Shown: one piece after another, positions 55,059 through 63,972 of the stretch
How the letters are laid out: each line of letters opens with the position of its first letter
How positions within the stretch are numbered: the first letter of the stretch is position 1
DNA from: Crocinitomicaceae bacterium
GTDB lineage: Bacteria > Bacteroidota > Bacteroidia > Flavobacteriales_D > Crocinitomicaceae
DNA: 64,000 nucleotides
NCBI GenBank assembly: GCA_017984635.1
Contig: JAGNZC010000010.1
Span: forward strand, 1 to 64,000
Direction of reading: 5' to 3'
Translations under genes and position numbers: made by a program
Notes under the pieces: generated by a model
The model's input: the letters and a program-made list of their open reading frames with translations, nothing else
What the model was told of the DNA's origin: nothing
The model's database searches: none

Positions 55059-55834
55059 TTTGAATCTTTCAATAATTTCACGAAATCAGCTACACGATTG
55101 CGCGCAACGGGAATGCGCAATCCATTTTTCAACACTGCAAAATGTCCATCTTCGCTCACGTATTCAACTAATAAATTTAAATTGATAATGTGCGATTTAT
55201 GTACTCTGAAAAATTTGGATGGATCTAAAATACTTTCATACGTTTTTAACGTTCGCGTGTCTAAGTATCGGTTCCCTTCTTTGAAATAGATAGTGGTACA
55301 ATTTCCACTTGCCTCTAGATGTGTGATGGTATCGTCTTCTATAATTTTCAGACCTTTTGTGTGACTAATTGCAATGCGATTGGATTGTTTATTGCGCAAT
55401 AGTGCGTCCGATAAATGGCGTAAAGATTGAAAATAAGTCGAGAAATTTTCTGGATCTTCTTCAAAGATTTTTTTGGTGCCCATTACTTTTTCAACTGCCG
55501 TCTGCAATTCCTCAATATCAATTGGTTTTAAAATGTAGTAAACGGCATTCGCATTAAAAGCACGGATAGCGTAATCTTTGAAAGCCGTAACAAATACCAC
55601 TTGAAAATCTTTTTCTTCGATTTCATCCAACAATTCAAAACCTTCAGAACCAGAAGGCATGCGAATGTCTAAAAAAATCACATCAGGTTTGGAAGCTTCA
55701 ATCAATGCTTTGGCTTGACTTTTTTTGGAAGCTTCACCAATTACTTCAACATCTGGACAATATTCTTCCAATAACATGATGAGGTTTTTTCTTGCAAATT
55801 CTTCATCATCAATTACTAAGGCTCTTAATTTCAT
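55055..55834 (-). CDS. LytTR-family response regulator
   Basis: The receiver domain has Asp9/Asp10, phosphoacceptor Asp56 (VIFLDIRMPSG) and Lys in YILKPIDIEEL. The C-terminal LytTR DNA-binding domain (about 155-259) has THLEASGNCTTIYF and FFRVHKSHIINLNLLVEYV. It should be phosphorylated by the overlapping LytS-type kinase and bind direct-repeat promoter sites. An 18-base near-perfect direct repeat lies 152-210 bases upstream of its start and could be an autoregulatory site (inference). Confidence 0.96.
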   Translation of the reverse strand: MKLRALVIDDEEFARKNLIMLLEEYCPDVEVIGEASKKSQAKALIEASKPDVIFLDIRMPSGSEGFELLDEIEEKDFQVVFVTAFKDYAIRAFNANAVYYILKPIDIEELQTAVEKVMGTKKIFEEDPENFSTYFQSLRHLSDALLRNKQSNRIAISHTKGLKIIEDDTITHLEASGNCTTIYFKEGNRYLDTRTLKTYESILDPSKFFRVHKSHIINLNLLVEYVSEDGHFAVLKNGLRIPVARNRVADFVKLLKDSK

Positions 55835-55985
55835 CGTTTTATTTTTTAGTAGTGGAGTTGATTCTCTTCCACTAAATATATACTATTCAATTTTGAATAA
55901 ACCTCAAATTTGTAGCAGTTAAAAGTACAAAATCAACCGTTAATAGCAATTAAATGACAGAAGAATAAATCGATTGAACCATTTA

Positions 55986-56044
55986 AAAAGTAAAAATTTT
56001 CACTTGGCTTAAATCGTTTAAATTCGAAAAATAAAAATTTTCAC
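55986..56044. repeat. Long direct repeat upstream of the LytTR operon
   Basis: AAAAgTAAAAATTTTCAC at 55986-56003 recurs as AAAAaTAAAAATTTTCAC at 56027-56044, 17 of 18 bases identical, 41 bases apart, about four helical turns. Each copy is followed by TTAAATC. It lies in the 290-base gap (55835-56124) between the response regulator and a downstream-oriented hydrolase gene; LytTR proteins bind direct repeats, so it is a candidate operator. Nothing else is recognisable in the gap. Confidence 0.55.
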
Positions 56045-56124
56045 ATTTTAAATCATTCGATATGAATACAAAACTACATCAACCAATTGTTCAATTGTGG
56101 ATTTTCAATGACACGGGCAATTAA

Positions 56125-56874
56125 TCAAACTAAGAAATCGATTAAATAAAACGCTATGTCGGATGGGTTTTCAAGATGAGCCATGTGTCCAGCGTTTTTT
56201 ATTTCTACTGTTTTGATCGCTAAACCGTTCAACTCTTCATTTAATTTTTCGGATGAAACCAATGGGTCATATGCCCCTTGTAGTAGTAAAAAATCAGATG
56301 AAAAAAGAGATAACGTTTGAACATGATTTTTTCTTGAACGCATTGCTAATGCTGCATAGGCAATTGCTTCAGGTTTACATTTCCGGGCAATTTCTCGTAA
56401 TTCAGTAACGGCTTGATCATCGGGTTTATGTCTGTAAAACAACCCAGGAATGGCAACGTTTAAAAATAAATCTTTTGCTTGAAAAACAAGATCGGCAATT
56501 CGAATTCGGTCCGATTTTTTTTCTGGAGAATCTTCCCAAAAGTTAGAATTTAATAAAACAATTTTCTGGCAATCAATTCTGTTTTCTTTAATAAGTAAAG
56601 CAACGTAGCCACCCATTGAATGTCCAACAATATGAAATTCAGATAGTTTCAGATAATCCACAACTTTTAATACTTCATCAGCCATAAATTCTAAGGCAGG
56701 TGTGTCATCTGTTAGTTGCGATAATCCGTGTCCTGGAAGGTCAATGCAAATGGCTTGAAAAGGAATTTGTGGTGTATCTAAAAAATCCCACATGCTTACA
56801 TCTTCTAAGAATCCGTGAAGAAATACAACAGGGTGTCCGTTTCCAAACACCCTGTAATTTAATAAGTCATGCAT
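56125..56874 (-). CDS. Alpha/beta hydrolase
   Basis: The 249-residue protein has the fold's landmarks: HGFLEDVSMWD oxyanion region, DLPGHGLS, nucleophile elbow GHSMGGY with Ser86, an acid in the LLQGAYDPLVS block and His in AGHMAHLENP. It belongs to the large esterase/lactonase-type group; substrate cannot be told. No signal peptide. It follows the aminopeptidase gene by 3 bases, so they are co-transcribed. Confidence 0.92.
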   Translation of the reverse strand: MHDLLNYRVFGNGHPVVFLHGFLEDVSMWDFLDTPQIPFQAICIDLPGHGLSQLTDDTPALEFMADEVLKVVDYLKLSEFHIVGHSMGGYVALLIKENRIDCQKIVLLNSNFWEDSPEKKSDRIRIADLVFQAKDLFLNVAIPGLFYRHKPDDQAVTELREIARKCKPEAIAYAALAMRSRKNHVQTLSLFSSDFLLLQGAYDPLVSSEKLNEELNGLAIKTVEIKNAGHMAHLENPSDIAFYLIDFLV

Positions 56875-56877
56875 TTT

Positions 56878-58173
56878 TTAATGCGTATTCATTAATTCTT
56901 CAATTTCTTCTGCTTCTAATGGAATGTCTTTCATTAAATTAAATGGTTGACCAGATGCTTGAACAACTAAGTCATCTTCCAAGCGAATCCCTAACCCTTC
57001 TTCAGGAATGTAAATACCAGGTTCACAGGTGAATACCATTCCCGCTTGAATTGGTTCGTGCCACAAACCAACGTCGTGTGTATCTAATCCCAAAAAGTGA
57101 GAGGTTCCATGCATAAAGTACTTTTTGTATGCAGGCCACTCAGGATTTTGATTTTTAATATCAGTTTGATCAATTAATTTTAAGTTCAACAGTTGTGCTT
57201 CCATCAATTTACCTACTTCTTTGTGGTATTCAGCCATCATTGTTCCGGGAACCAGTAATTTTTCAGCTTCTTTTTTAACGTGTAATACAGCGTTGTAAAC
57301 TTCTTTTTGTCTCGTGGTAAATTTTCCATTTACCGGAATACAGCGTGTTAAGTCAGACGAATAATTCGCATATTCTGCCCCAACATCTAATAAAATTACA
57401 TCACCATCTTTACATAGTTGGTTGTTTTCAATGTAATGCAATACACACGCATTTTTACCTGAAGCAATGATTGGAGTGTAGGCAAATCCTTTAGAGCGGT
57501 TGCGTAAAAATTCATGAGCAAATTCGGCTTCAATTTCATATTCCCAAACACCAGGTTTGATAAATGGCAAGATGCGTCGAACACCAGCTTCAGTAATTTT
57601 ACACGCACGTTGCATCAAATCAATTTCGATAGCGTCTTTGATTGAACGTATCTTATGCATAATTGGCGCACTCTTCAAATAATTATGCGCTGGATAATCA
57701 ATTTTTAATTTTTTAATGAAACGGTCTTCGCGGGTTTCAACTTCTGTCGAAGCTCTTAAATGTTCATTTGTGTTGATGTAAACGCTTGTTGCTTCAGCCA
57801 TTAACTGCTTAAAAATCGTAGGGAATTGTTGCAACCAATAAACCGTTTGAATACCTGAAGTTTCAAAGGCAGCTTGTTTAGTCAATTTTTCACCTTCCCA
57901 AACAGCTATTGTTTCATTTGTTTCTTTTAAAAATAAAACTTCTCGGTGTGCAGGATTGGAAGCAGATGGAAATAAAACCAATATACTTTCTTCTTGATCA
58001 ACACCTGTTAATGCTAATATATCGCGGTGTTGTTGGAAAGGCATTGTACTGTCTGCGCTAATTGGAAAAATGTCGTTGGAATTGAATACAGCAAGTGCTT
58101 TTTCATTCATTTGTGCTACAAACTTCGCGCGGTTTGAGCAATATAATTGTTTGTCAATTCGATCGTATTTCAT
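56878..58173 (-). CDS. pepP: Xaa-Pro aminopeptidase (aminopeptidase P, M24B)
   Basis: This metallopeptidase removes an N-terminal residue preceding proline. The N-terminal creatinase-like domain (about 1-170) is followed by the pita-bread domain with ligands in LLDVGAEYANYSSDLTR, MHGTSHFLGLDTHDVG, CEPGIYIPEEGLGIRLEDD. The length of 431 is typical. No signal peptide: cytoplasmic. It is the first gene of the pair with the alpha/beta hydrolase. Confidence 0.95.
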   Translation of the reverse strand: MKYDRIDKQLYCSNRAKFVAQMNEKALAVFNSNDIFPISADSTMPFQQHRDILALTGVDQEESILVLFPSASNPAHREVLFLKETNETIAVWEGEKLTKQAAFETSGIQTVYWLQQFPTIFKQLMAEATSVYINTNEHLRASTEVETREDRFIKKLKIDYPAHNYLKSAPIMHKIRSIKDAIEIDLMQRACKITEAGVRRILPFIKPGVWEYEIEAEFAHEFLRNRSKGFAYTPIIASGKNACVLHYIENNQLCKDGDVILLDVGAEYANYSSDLTRCIPVNGKFTTRQKEVYNAVLHVKKEAEKLLVPGTMMAEYHKEVGKLMEAQLLNLKLIDQTDIKNQNPEWPAYKKYFMHGTSHFLGLDTHDVGLWHEPIQAGMVFTCEPGIYIPEEGLGIRLEDDLVVQASGQPFNLMKDIPLEAEEIEELMNTH

Positions 58174-58311
58174 CGTGTGTGTTCTTGTAAATAATTGCGT
58201 TGAAGTTAAGAATTTTGAATGATACTTTAGAAAAAATGGAAAATAAAATCAGAACGTAAATTGTTTACGACCTGATATCGGAACTTTGTCTTGTTCAAAA
58301 AAATAATAGAG

Positions 58312-58632
58312 ATGAAAAGATTTACAGAAACAATGCAATTAAAAGATATTATCGTTTTATCAGCAACGAATGAAATTACATTATCGGGTACAGTGAACCG
58401 TGATCATTTGCATTTTGATACAAAAATGAATCTAACTTCCACGCAATTGAATGTTTTATTGAATCAATTACAAAAATTGAATCCGGGTTTAGAAGTTTCA
58501 GAGTTATTTGAAACCATTCACAGTGCCAATCAATTGAAATTATTTTTATTAGATGGTTCAAATTTAATGGACAGTCAAATTGATTTATCAGTTTTGCAAG
58601 AATTCAATACCTTGAAACAGATACGCGCATAA
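58312..58632 (+). CDS. Short hypothetical protein
   Basis: From the ATG at 58312 (MKRFTETMQLKDIIVLSA) the protein is 106 residues, with alternating strands and then helices (LTSTQLNVLLNQLQKLNPG, ISVLQEF-like C-terminus). No signal peptide or known domain. A near-consensus element GAACTTTG (58281-58288) with TTG 17 bases upstream supports expression. A TTG start seven codons upstream (58291) is possible but less likely. Confidence 0.65.
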   Translation: MKRFTETMQLKDIIVLSATNEITLSGTVNRDHLHFDTKMNLTSTQLNVLLNQLQKLNPGLEVSELFETIHSANQLKLFLLDGSNLMDSQIDLSVLQEFNTLKQIRA

Positions 58633-58635
58633 TAA

Positions 58636-58667
58636 TTGAACAAATTCCGACAATAGTTGTAATTTTG
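58636..58667 (+). promoter_or_regulatory. Putative promoter of the acyl-CoA thioesterase gene
   Basis: TTG at 58636-58638, 21 bases, TAATTTTG at 58660-58667; start codon 15 bases downstream. Confidence 0.6.
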
Positions 58668-58682
58668 TAAAAAATTTAGAGC

Positions 58683-59201
58683 ATGACAAAGAGAAACACA
58701 GCACAACAAACCTTGGCAATCACGACAGAAATTGTATTGCCTAATGATACCAATACATTAGGGAATTTATTTGGCGGACAATTATTGGCATGGATGGATG
58801 TAATTGCAAGTGTTTCTGCTCAACGTCATTCTAAACGTGTCGTTGTTACTGCTTCTGTGAATAATGTTTCTTTTCAAAAGCCAATTAATCATGCGTCGAT
58901 TGTAACCTTAGAAGCAAAAGTTTCACGAGCGTTTAATTCGTCTATGGAAGTTTTTGTAGATGTATTCGTTGAAAATCCGGTTACGGGAAGTCGTGAAAAA
59001 TGCAATGAAGCGATCTATACTTTTGTTGCAGTGGATCAAAATGGTGGACCGATTCAAGTTCCTGAATTAGTGCCAGAAACAGAAGAAGAAATCATGCGCT
59101 ACGAAGGTGCATTGAGAAGAAAACAGTTAGCATTGATCTTAGCTGGAAGAATGAAAGCAAGCGATGCAACTGAATTGAAAAAATTATTCTTGGAGGATTA
59201 A
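58683..59201 (+). CDS. Acyl-CoA thioesterase (hotdog fold)
   Basis: The 172-residue protein has one hotdog domain with the YciA/BACH-type pattern: NDTNTLGNLFGGQLLAWMDVIAS, where Asn24 and Asp39 are the likely catalytic pair, then VVTASVNNVSFQKPINHASIV-like strands. It hydrolyses acyl-CoA to free acid and CoA; chain length is unknown. The last 4 bases overlap the convergent GT9 gene. Confidence 0.93.
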   Translation: MTKRNTAQQTLAITTEIVLPNDTNTLGNLFGGQLLAWMDVIASVSAQRHSKRVVVTASVNNVSFQKPINHASIVTLEAKVSRAFNSSMEVFVDVFVENPVTGSREKCNEAIYTFVAVDQNGGPIQVPELVPETEEEIMRYEGALRRKQLALILAGRMKASDATELKKLFLED

Positions 59202-60190
59202 CCGTTCATTTTTTCTTCAATCGAAGCTAAAATTTCAGCTACATTTTGAGCATTCATACATGAAAAATGTTTTTTAGGACATTGTTGAAAGCCTATTTTT
59301 GAGCAAGGTCGGCATTTTAAATTCTCAACTTCGTGGATGCTGTATGCATTTTGAATTCGAGGAAAATATGGATACATACCCAAAACAGGAACAGTATTTC
59401 CCCAAACACTAATTGTTGGAATTTCAAAACAAGATGCAATGTGCATTAAACCAGTATCATTGGTTAAAATTGCTTTTGCCTGTTGCACAATACTAGCAGA
59501 TTGACTCAATGAAAAATTTCCACAAGCTGAACTAATTGTTTTTTCAGGAAATCGATTTTTTAATTTAAAGGCAAAATTAGCATCAGTTGGACCTCCAACA
59601 AGAACAATTGGAACCGATAAACGGCCAATGATTTTTTCCAATAATTCAAAATTCATTCGTTTTGTTGCGAATTGTGCGCCAATTGCAATCGCTAAATATG
59701 ATTTTGGATGAACGTTCAACATTGTTTCTGTTTGAACCTGTTCTTTTTCTGGTATAAAATAATCACAAGGCAATTGATCATTTTTCACGCCAAGTGCTTC
59801 AACTGCTTTGAAATAGCGATCAACTATGTGAATGTTAGGCATACGATTCCATTTAAACTGAACCAAGAGCCATTTTTCAATGTTTAATTTTGGAAACGTT
59901 AAGTAGGGAACAGCCAATTGTTTTTTTAAGGAAAGCGTTCGCGTGTTTTTATGTAAATCAATTAGATAATCGTATTGCTGAGCTTTTAATTTTTCTACAC
60001 ATTCAGTAATTGATTTTTGAATGGTAAATACTTGGTCAATAAATGGATTGTTCTCTACTATTACTTTGTTGTGTTCTTTTGTAATGTAATGAATCTCAAC
60101 GTTTGGAATTTGTCTTTTTAGCGCGCGAATAATTGGTGTTGTAAGCACAACATCTCCAATAGAACTAAAACGGACAATTAATACTTTCAT
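59198..60190 (-). CDS. Glycosyltransferase family 9 (heptosyltransferase-like)
   Basis: The 330-residue GT-B enzyme starts MKVLIVRFSSIGDVVLTTPII and has the GT9 blocks YDYLIDLHKNTRT, LVGGPTDANFAFKL and ILTNDTGLMHIASCFEIPTISVWG. The C-terminal KCRPCSKIGFQQCPKKHFSCM is Cys-rich. GT9 enzymes add heptose or similar sugars to lipopolysaccharide core. A start at 60244 would run into the upstream gene; the ATG at 60190 lies 1 base after it and fits the family. Third gene of the LtaS-like operon. Confidence 0.92.
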   Translation of the reverse strand: MKVLIVRFSSIGDVVLTTPIIRALKRQIPNVEIHYITKEHNKVIVENNPFIDQVFTIQKSITECVEKLKAQQYDYLIDLHKNTRTLSLKKQLAVPYLTFPKLNIEKWLLVQFKWNRMPNIHIVDRYFKAVEALGVKNDQLPCDYFIPEKEQVQTETMLNVHPKSYLAIAIGAQFATKRMNFELLEKIIGRLSVPIVLVGGPTDANFAFKLKNRFPEKTISSACGNFSLSQSASIVQQAKAILTNDTGLMHIASCFEIPTISVWGNTVPVLGMYPYFPRIQNAYSIHEVENLKCRPCSKIGFQQCPKKHFSCMNAQNVAEILASIEEKMNG

Positions 60191-60191
60191 T

Positions 60192-61682
60192 TCAAGGTGT
60201 TTTGTTTTGTTGAAATTCTGTAGCCCAAATCTCAATGTATTCATTGGTGTTGCGAGGATTTATTTTGTGTAAAAAAGCATCCATAAAACTCGGATAGCAT
60301 TTTTTTACCAAGTGCATTTTAGGAAACAATTTCTTGTAAATATTAATACGTTTTTGAAGTGATTTTTCATCAAAAAAGTAGATAAAATCAAAGGCTGGAT
60401 TATCTTCGAAATCTTTTAATTGGTTTAAATCTGTTAATTCATACACGCCACATTTCCAGTTGTTTGCATAAAATTTCGGCAACATGGATAAATTCCCTGT
60501 AGCACTTCCTTCTGCTAAAATCAATTCATTTGTCGCATTTGTTGTCGTTAAAAAATACATACTTTCTACTCTTGATTGCTTGGAATACATCGTAGAAGCA
60601 ACGAGCAATAAAGGGATGTTTAAAATCCAAAAAATTCGGTAAGAAATGCGTTCTATTTTTTGTTTGAAAGGTTTTTGTTTAAACAATGCAAATCCCATTA
60701 CTCCAAGTAAAATAAAAAATGGTAACACACTTAATACAAAGCGTTCTTGTCTGTTTGGATAAAATGTATGAAAAAGAATAAACAAAAGTGTCGGAACAAA
60801 AAGGATTGAATATTTTTTTGCTGAATTAAAAAACCCAATTAATAGTAAGATCCCTAAAGGAAAGAGCAAGCAACCTGCTAAAACATAGAAATACATGCCA
60901 TAGTTAGAATTAGGTAAATATTGAGTACCTTCTTTCATGTTGTACGTTACATAAGCTAAAAGCTCTGCAAAAGGATAACCCCAAATGAAACCGTCAACTA
61001 CTCCTTGTGTTAAAATAAAGGTGAGACTAGCACCTAAGGAAAACAGTAAAAAAGATTTAAATTCTTTTTTGAACATGTAAACGAAAGCAAGTCCAATAGC
61101 AAAAACACCTATTTGGTAGCGAAAAGAAACTGCCATACCGATGAAAAGTCCACCGATTAATAGATAATATAATTTTGAGCCTTTGACAAGCATCCACATA
61201 CCAAATACTAAAAAAGGTACAGCTGCCATCTCTACTAAGTTTCTAACCGATAAGTTAGGCATGACCCATAGTAAAGCAAGTAACCAACCTACAGTGACAG
61301 CATTTTTTTTAGCACTTAGTTTTTCAGTAATTTTCATCCCATACCACACAACGACTAAAGAGGCTAGTGCATGTAATAAGCGATTCACAAGCATTAAAAA
61401 CTTAGGATTGGAAATCCCCATCAATTTCATGCATGCAAAATAGATGTAATTTAAACCAACATAAGAAAAACTATGTCCTTCAGGATGGCCGTCATTTCCT
61501 TCTGACCAAGGAAGCCAGTCATTATAATCCGTTCCATTGGCCCAAGAAGCAGACGATTCAATGATTAAAAAATGATCATCGTGCATACCATAGCCTTGAG
61601 AAAAAATAACGGCAATTAATCGTGCAATCAATGCTGCGAATAAGATGACTTTATAATTCTCTAAATCTAACTTTTTAAACAT
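60192..61682 (-). CDS. Polytopic mannosyltransferase-like GT-C glycosyltransferase
   Basis: The 496 residues have about ten membrane helices and the GT-C acidic first loop SQGYGMHDDHFLIIESS. The motifs RNLVEMAAVPFLVFGMW and GMAVSFRYQIGVFAIGLAF resemble the GPI/Alg9-type GT22 family, though GT39 assignment is possible. The last 100 residues are soluble. It probably uses a polyprenyl-phosphate sugar. The ATG at 61682 follows the LtaS-like gene by 1 base; the longer start at 61703 would overlap it. Confidence 0.78.
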   Translation of the reverse strand: MFKKLDLENYKVILFAALIARLIAVIFSQGYGMHDDHFLIIESSASWANGTDYNDWLPWSEGNDGHPEGHSFSYVGLNYIYFACMKLMGISNPKFLMLVNRLLHALASLVVVWYGMKITEKLSAKKNAVTVGWLLALLWVMPNLSVRNLVEMAAVPFLVFGMWMLVKGSKLYYLLIGGLFIGMAVSFRYQIGVFAIGLAFVYMFKKEFKSFLLFSLGASLTFILTQGVVDGFIWGYPFAELLAYVTYNMKEGTQYLPNSNYGMYFYVLAGCLLFPLGILLLIGFFNSAKKYSILFVPTLLFILFHTFYPNRQERFVLSVLPFFILLGVMGFALFKQKPFKQKIERISYRIFWILNIPLLLVASTMYSKQSRVESMYFLTTTNATNELILAEGSATGNLSMLPKFYANNWKCGVYELTDLNQLKDFEDNPAFDFIYFFDEKSLQKRINIYKKLFPKMHLVKKCYPSFMDAFLHKINPRNTNEYIEIWATEFQQNKTP

Positions 61683-61683
61683 A

Positions 61684-63558
61684 TTATAATTTTTTATAAG
61701 CATTATAAATCAATGACATATAAGAATGACAACGTTTTTCTTCCTGTTTCAATTGTGCTTTTGAAAAGGTTAAATCAGGATAATTTTTTGCATCCATGTG
61801 ATAGGAGAAATTTCCTTTTGGCGTGATCCAACCATAACCTCGGTTAATTGTATGCAATGCAAACTGAGGACAAGCAGGGTTTAACAAATCTTTTGTCCAG
61901 TTATATTTTTTATAATCACCACCTAGTTGATATAAAAGTGTTCGTACAATATCTGCTTGAGATCCCAATGTTGGAATAACTTGACCACGCATTTCTTTTT
62001 TGATTGGTTCTCCAAAAAATAACAATGGAATATGGAAATAACCGCCTAAATTTGGATTTTCTAATGCAGGTGAAGCGTGCCCATGATCTGCAACCAAAAC
62101 AAAAACGGTGTTTTTGTACCAAGCTTGTTTTTTGCACGCTTTAATAAAGTTATATAGACATTGGTCAGCATAGACCATTGAATTCATGAAATCTGCTTCA
62201 CTTCCTGTCCATTTATCTTTCCCAGATTTTGGATAATCGTATGGAGAATGTGTGCTACCTGTAAATGCACAATGCATAAATGGGCCTTTCGTAGCATTTA
62301 TCTTTTTTATAAGTAGACGAAAGAGGTCTGAATCGTAATAATTTAATTTTCCATGCGGTAAATTTTTTGGAAAATCAGCTTCATCTTCAACAGTATCGAA
62401 TCCATGGTCTGTAAAAAAACCTCCGATGTTTCCATACTTTAAATCACCACTAAACAAATAATGACTCGTATACTTCCATTTTTTCAGTTCTTGATTCAAC
62501 GAAGGGATTTTTCGATGTTTATCTGGTTGCATCGTAATTGAAATTTCAGGTAAAGCTGGGTATCCACTAAAAATACTTGCATTGCCAATTTCAGATGTCC
62601 CACCAGTTGCATATATGTTTGAAAATAGAATGCCTTCTTTTGTTAACGCATCAAAATGTGGCGTTGCACTTTTCGACTTTGAAATCGAACCAATCGCATT
62701 AGCAGTCCAGCTTTCCATAATAATGAAAACAAAATTCGGATGTTTTTCTGTAAACACAAAATTCGAATGTTCAATTGGATAAGTAAATAAATCCTGCAAT
62801 TCTTTTTTGCTTGTTTTCTCATCAATTATAGGGAAATTGATTTTGTTTTCACTTTTTAGATACAAGGAGAAGCTTTTCGCAAAAAAGTAAACTGAATTAA
62901 CAGATAAATCGTTGGAAATGTAATTTTTTGAAAAATAAGCAGCGTCTATATTAATGGGTATTTGTTGTGTCCCACCTCTACCAATTAATACAAAGATTCC
63001 ACTAAATAGAGAAAATAAGAAAACGACTATTGGAATATTCAACCATTTTTTAGCAGGAGGAATCGGTTTAATATCTTTAAAGAATAAACGCATTAATTTA
63101 TATCCAACAAATGATTCAAGCAATGCATAAACTAAAAACCAAATGGTCATACTGTAATCAGCGGTTCTTACAACTTCATCTGGATTCAATAAATGAGTAA
63201 AAACGCGCGTTGTCAATTTATGATTCCATTCTGTATATGCATTGATTTCTCCACCATGAATTAAAGCACAAACTATTATTTCGATGAAGAATAGGGTGTA
63301 AAATAATCTTTTTGTAATTACTGAATTAACGAGTTGATGAAGTGCATATAGTAAAAGTGGAAGTATACTTAATAAAGCTCCAGTTGCTATGTCAAGTCGT
63401 AAAGATGCAACAAAGGTATACAGCCATTCCGAAAAACTAATTTTCCCAATAGAGTTCGAGTTGTGAAACGTAAAAATTAATCGTTCAAAATCAAAAACAA
63501 TCACCCAAAAAATGAGAAATTTTAATGATGTGATGAGCGTGTTTTTTACTGTTTGCAT
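61684..63558 (-). CDS. LTA synthase-like phosphoglycerol transferase (sulfatase superfamily)
   Basis: Five N-terminal membrane helices (to about residue 195) precede an extracellular sulfatase-type domain. The metal site has Glu282 (FIIMESWTAN) and the nucleophile Thr321 in TGGTSEIGNASIFSGYPALP; VLVADHGHASP carries Asp/His ligands. LtaS enzymes move phosphoglycerol from phosphatidylglycerol; in a Gram-negative they may decorate periplasmic glucans or lipopolysaccharide, or transfer phosphoethanolamine. It is followed by two glycosyltransferase genes with 1-base gaps, so a glycan acceptor is likely. 624 residues is a usual length. Confidence 0.9.
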   Translation of the reverse strand: MQTVKNTLITSLKFLIFWVIVFDFERLIFTFHNSNSIGKISFSEWLYTFVASLRLDIATGALLSILPLLLYALHQLVNSVITKRLFYTLFFIEIIVCALIHGGEINAYTEWNHKLTTRVFTHLLNPDEVVRTADYSMTIWFLVYALLESFVGYKLMRLFFKDIKPIPPAKKWLNIPIVVFLFSLFSGIFVLIGRGGTQQIPINIDAAYFSKNYISNDLSVNSVYFFAKSFSLYLKSENKINFPIIDEKTSKKELQDLFTYPIEHSNFVFTEKHPNFVFIIMESWTANAIGSISKSKSATPHFDALTKEGILFSNIYATGGTSEIGNASIFSGYPALPEISITMQPDKHRKIPSLNQELKKWKYTSHYLFSGDLKYGNIGGFFTDHGFDTVEDEADFPKNLPHGKLNYYDSDLFRLLIKKINATKGPFMHCAFTGSTHSPYDYPKSGKDKWTGSEADFMNSMVYADQCLYNFIKACKKQAWYKNTVFVLVADHGHASPALENPNLGGYFHIPLLFFGEPIKKEMRGQVIPTLGSQADIVRTLLYQLGGDYKKYNWTKDLLNPACPQFALHTINRGYGWITPKGNFSYHMDAKNYPDLTFSKAQLKQEEKRCHSYMSLIYNAYKKL

Positions 63559-63562
63559 CTTG

Positions 63563-63570
63563 CAAAGATA
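63563..63570 (-). promoter_or_regulatory. Putative -7 element (TATCTTTG) for the LtaS-like operon
   Basis: Exact TAnnTTTG on the minus strand ending 4 bases before the ATG, implying a leaderless or nearly leaderless transcript; no -33 at N19. Confidence 0.4.
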
Positions 63571-63652
63571 ATAACCTGTATTTGATATTTACATTTATAC
63601 AAGAACAACTTTAAAAGTAACGTGTGTTACAAAGTAAATAAGATTAAAACTC

Positions 63653-63660
63653 TACCTTTG
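63653..63660 (+). promoter_or_regulatory. Putative -7 element (TACCTTTG) for the thioredoxin gene
   Basis: Exact TAnnTTTG match 15 bases before the thioredoxin ATG. The -33 region (GTGTTAC near 63625) is a weak match. Confidence 0.5.
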
Positions 63661-63675
63661 CAAAAATGATTCAAT

Positions 63676-63972
63676 ATGGGAAAATTTAGCGACATCGTAA
63701 AATCAGATACACCGACATTAGTAGATTTCTTTGCTACATGGTGTGGACCTTGTCAAGCAATGAGTCCAGTTTTAGATAAATTAAAAGCTGAAATGGGTTC
63801 TCAAGTTCGCGTTTTAAAAATTGATGTTGACAAAAATCAAGAAGTAGCGGCGAAATTTAAAGTGCGCGGTGTGCCAACATTTGTTTTGTTTAAAAAAGGC
63901 GAGATTTTATGGAGACAAAGTGGTGGAATGGATTTGTCCACACTAAAAAACAAAATAAAGTCAAGTATTTAG
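63676..63972 (+). CDS. trxA: Thioredoxin
   Basis: The 98-residue protein is a single thioredoxin fold: VDFFATWCGPCQAMSPVLDKL with redox Cys23 and Cys26, then VDKNQEVAAKFKVRGVPTFVLF with the cis-proline in GVPTF. It reduces disulfides in cytoplasmic proteins using thioredoxin reductase. There is no signal peptide. It has its own promoter-like element; nothing is visible downstream before the window ends. Confidence 0.95.
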   Translation: MGKFSDIVKSDTPTLVDFFATWCGPCQAMSPVLDKLKAEMGSQVRVLKIDVDKNQEVAAKFKVRGVPTFVLFKKGEILWRQSGGMDLSTLKNKIKSSI

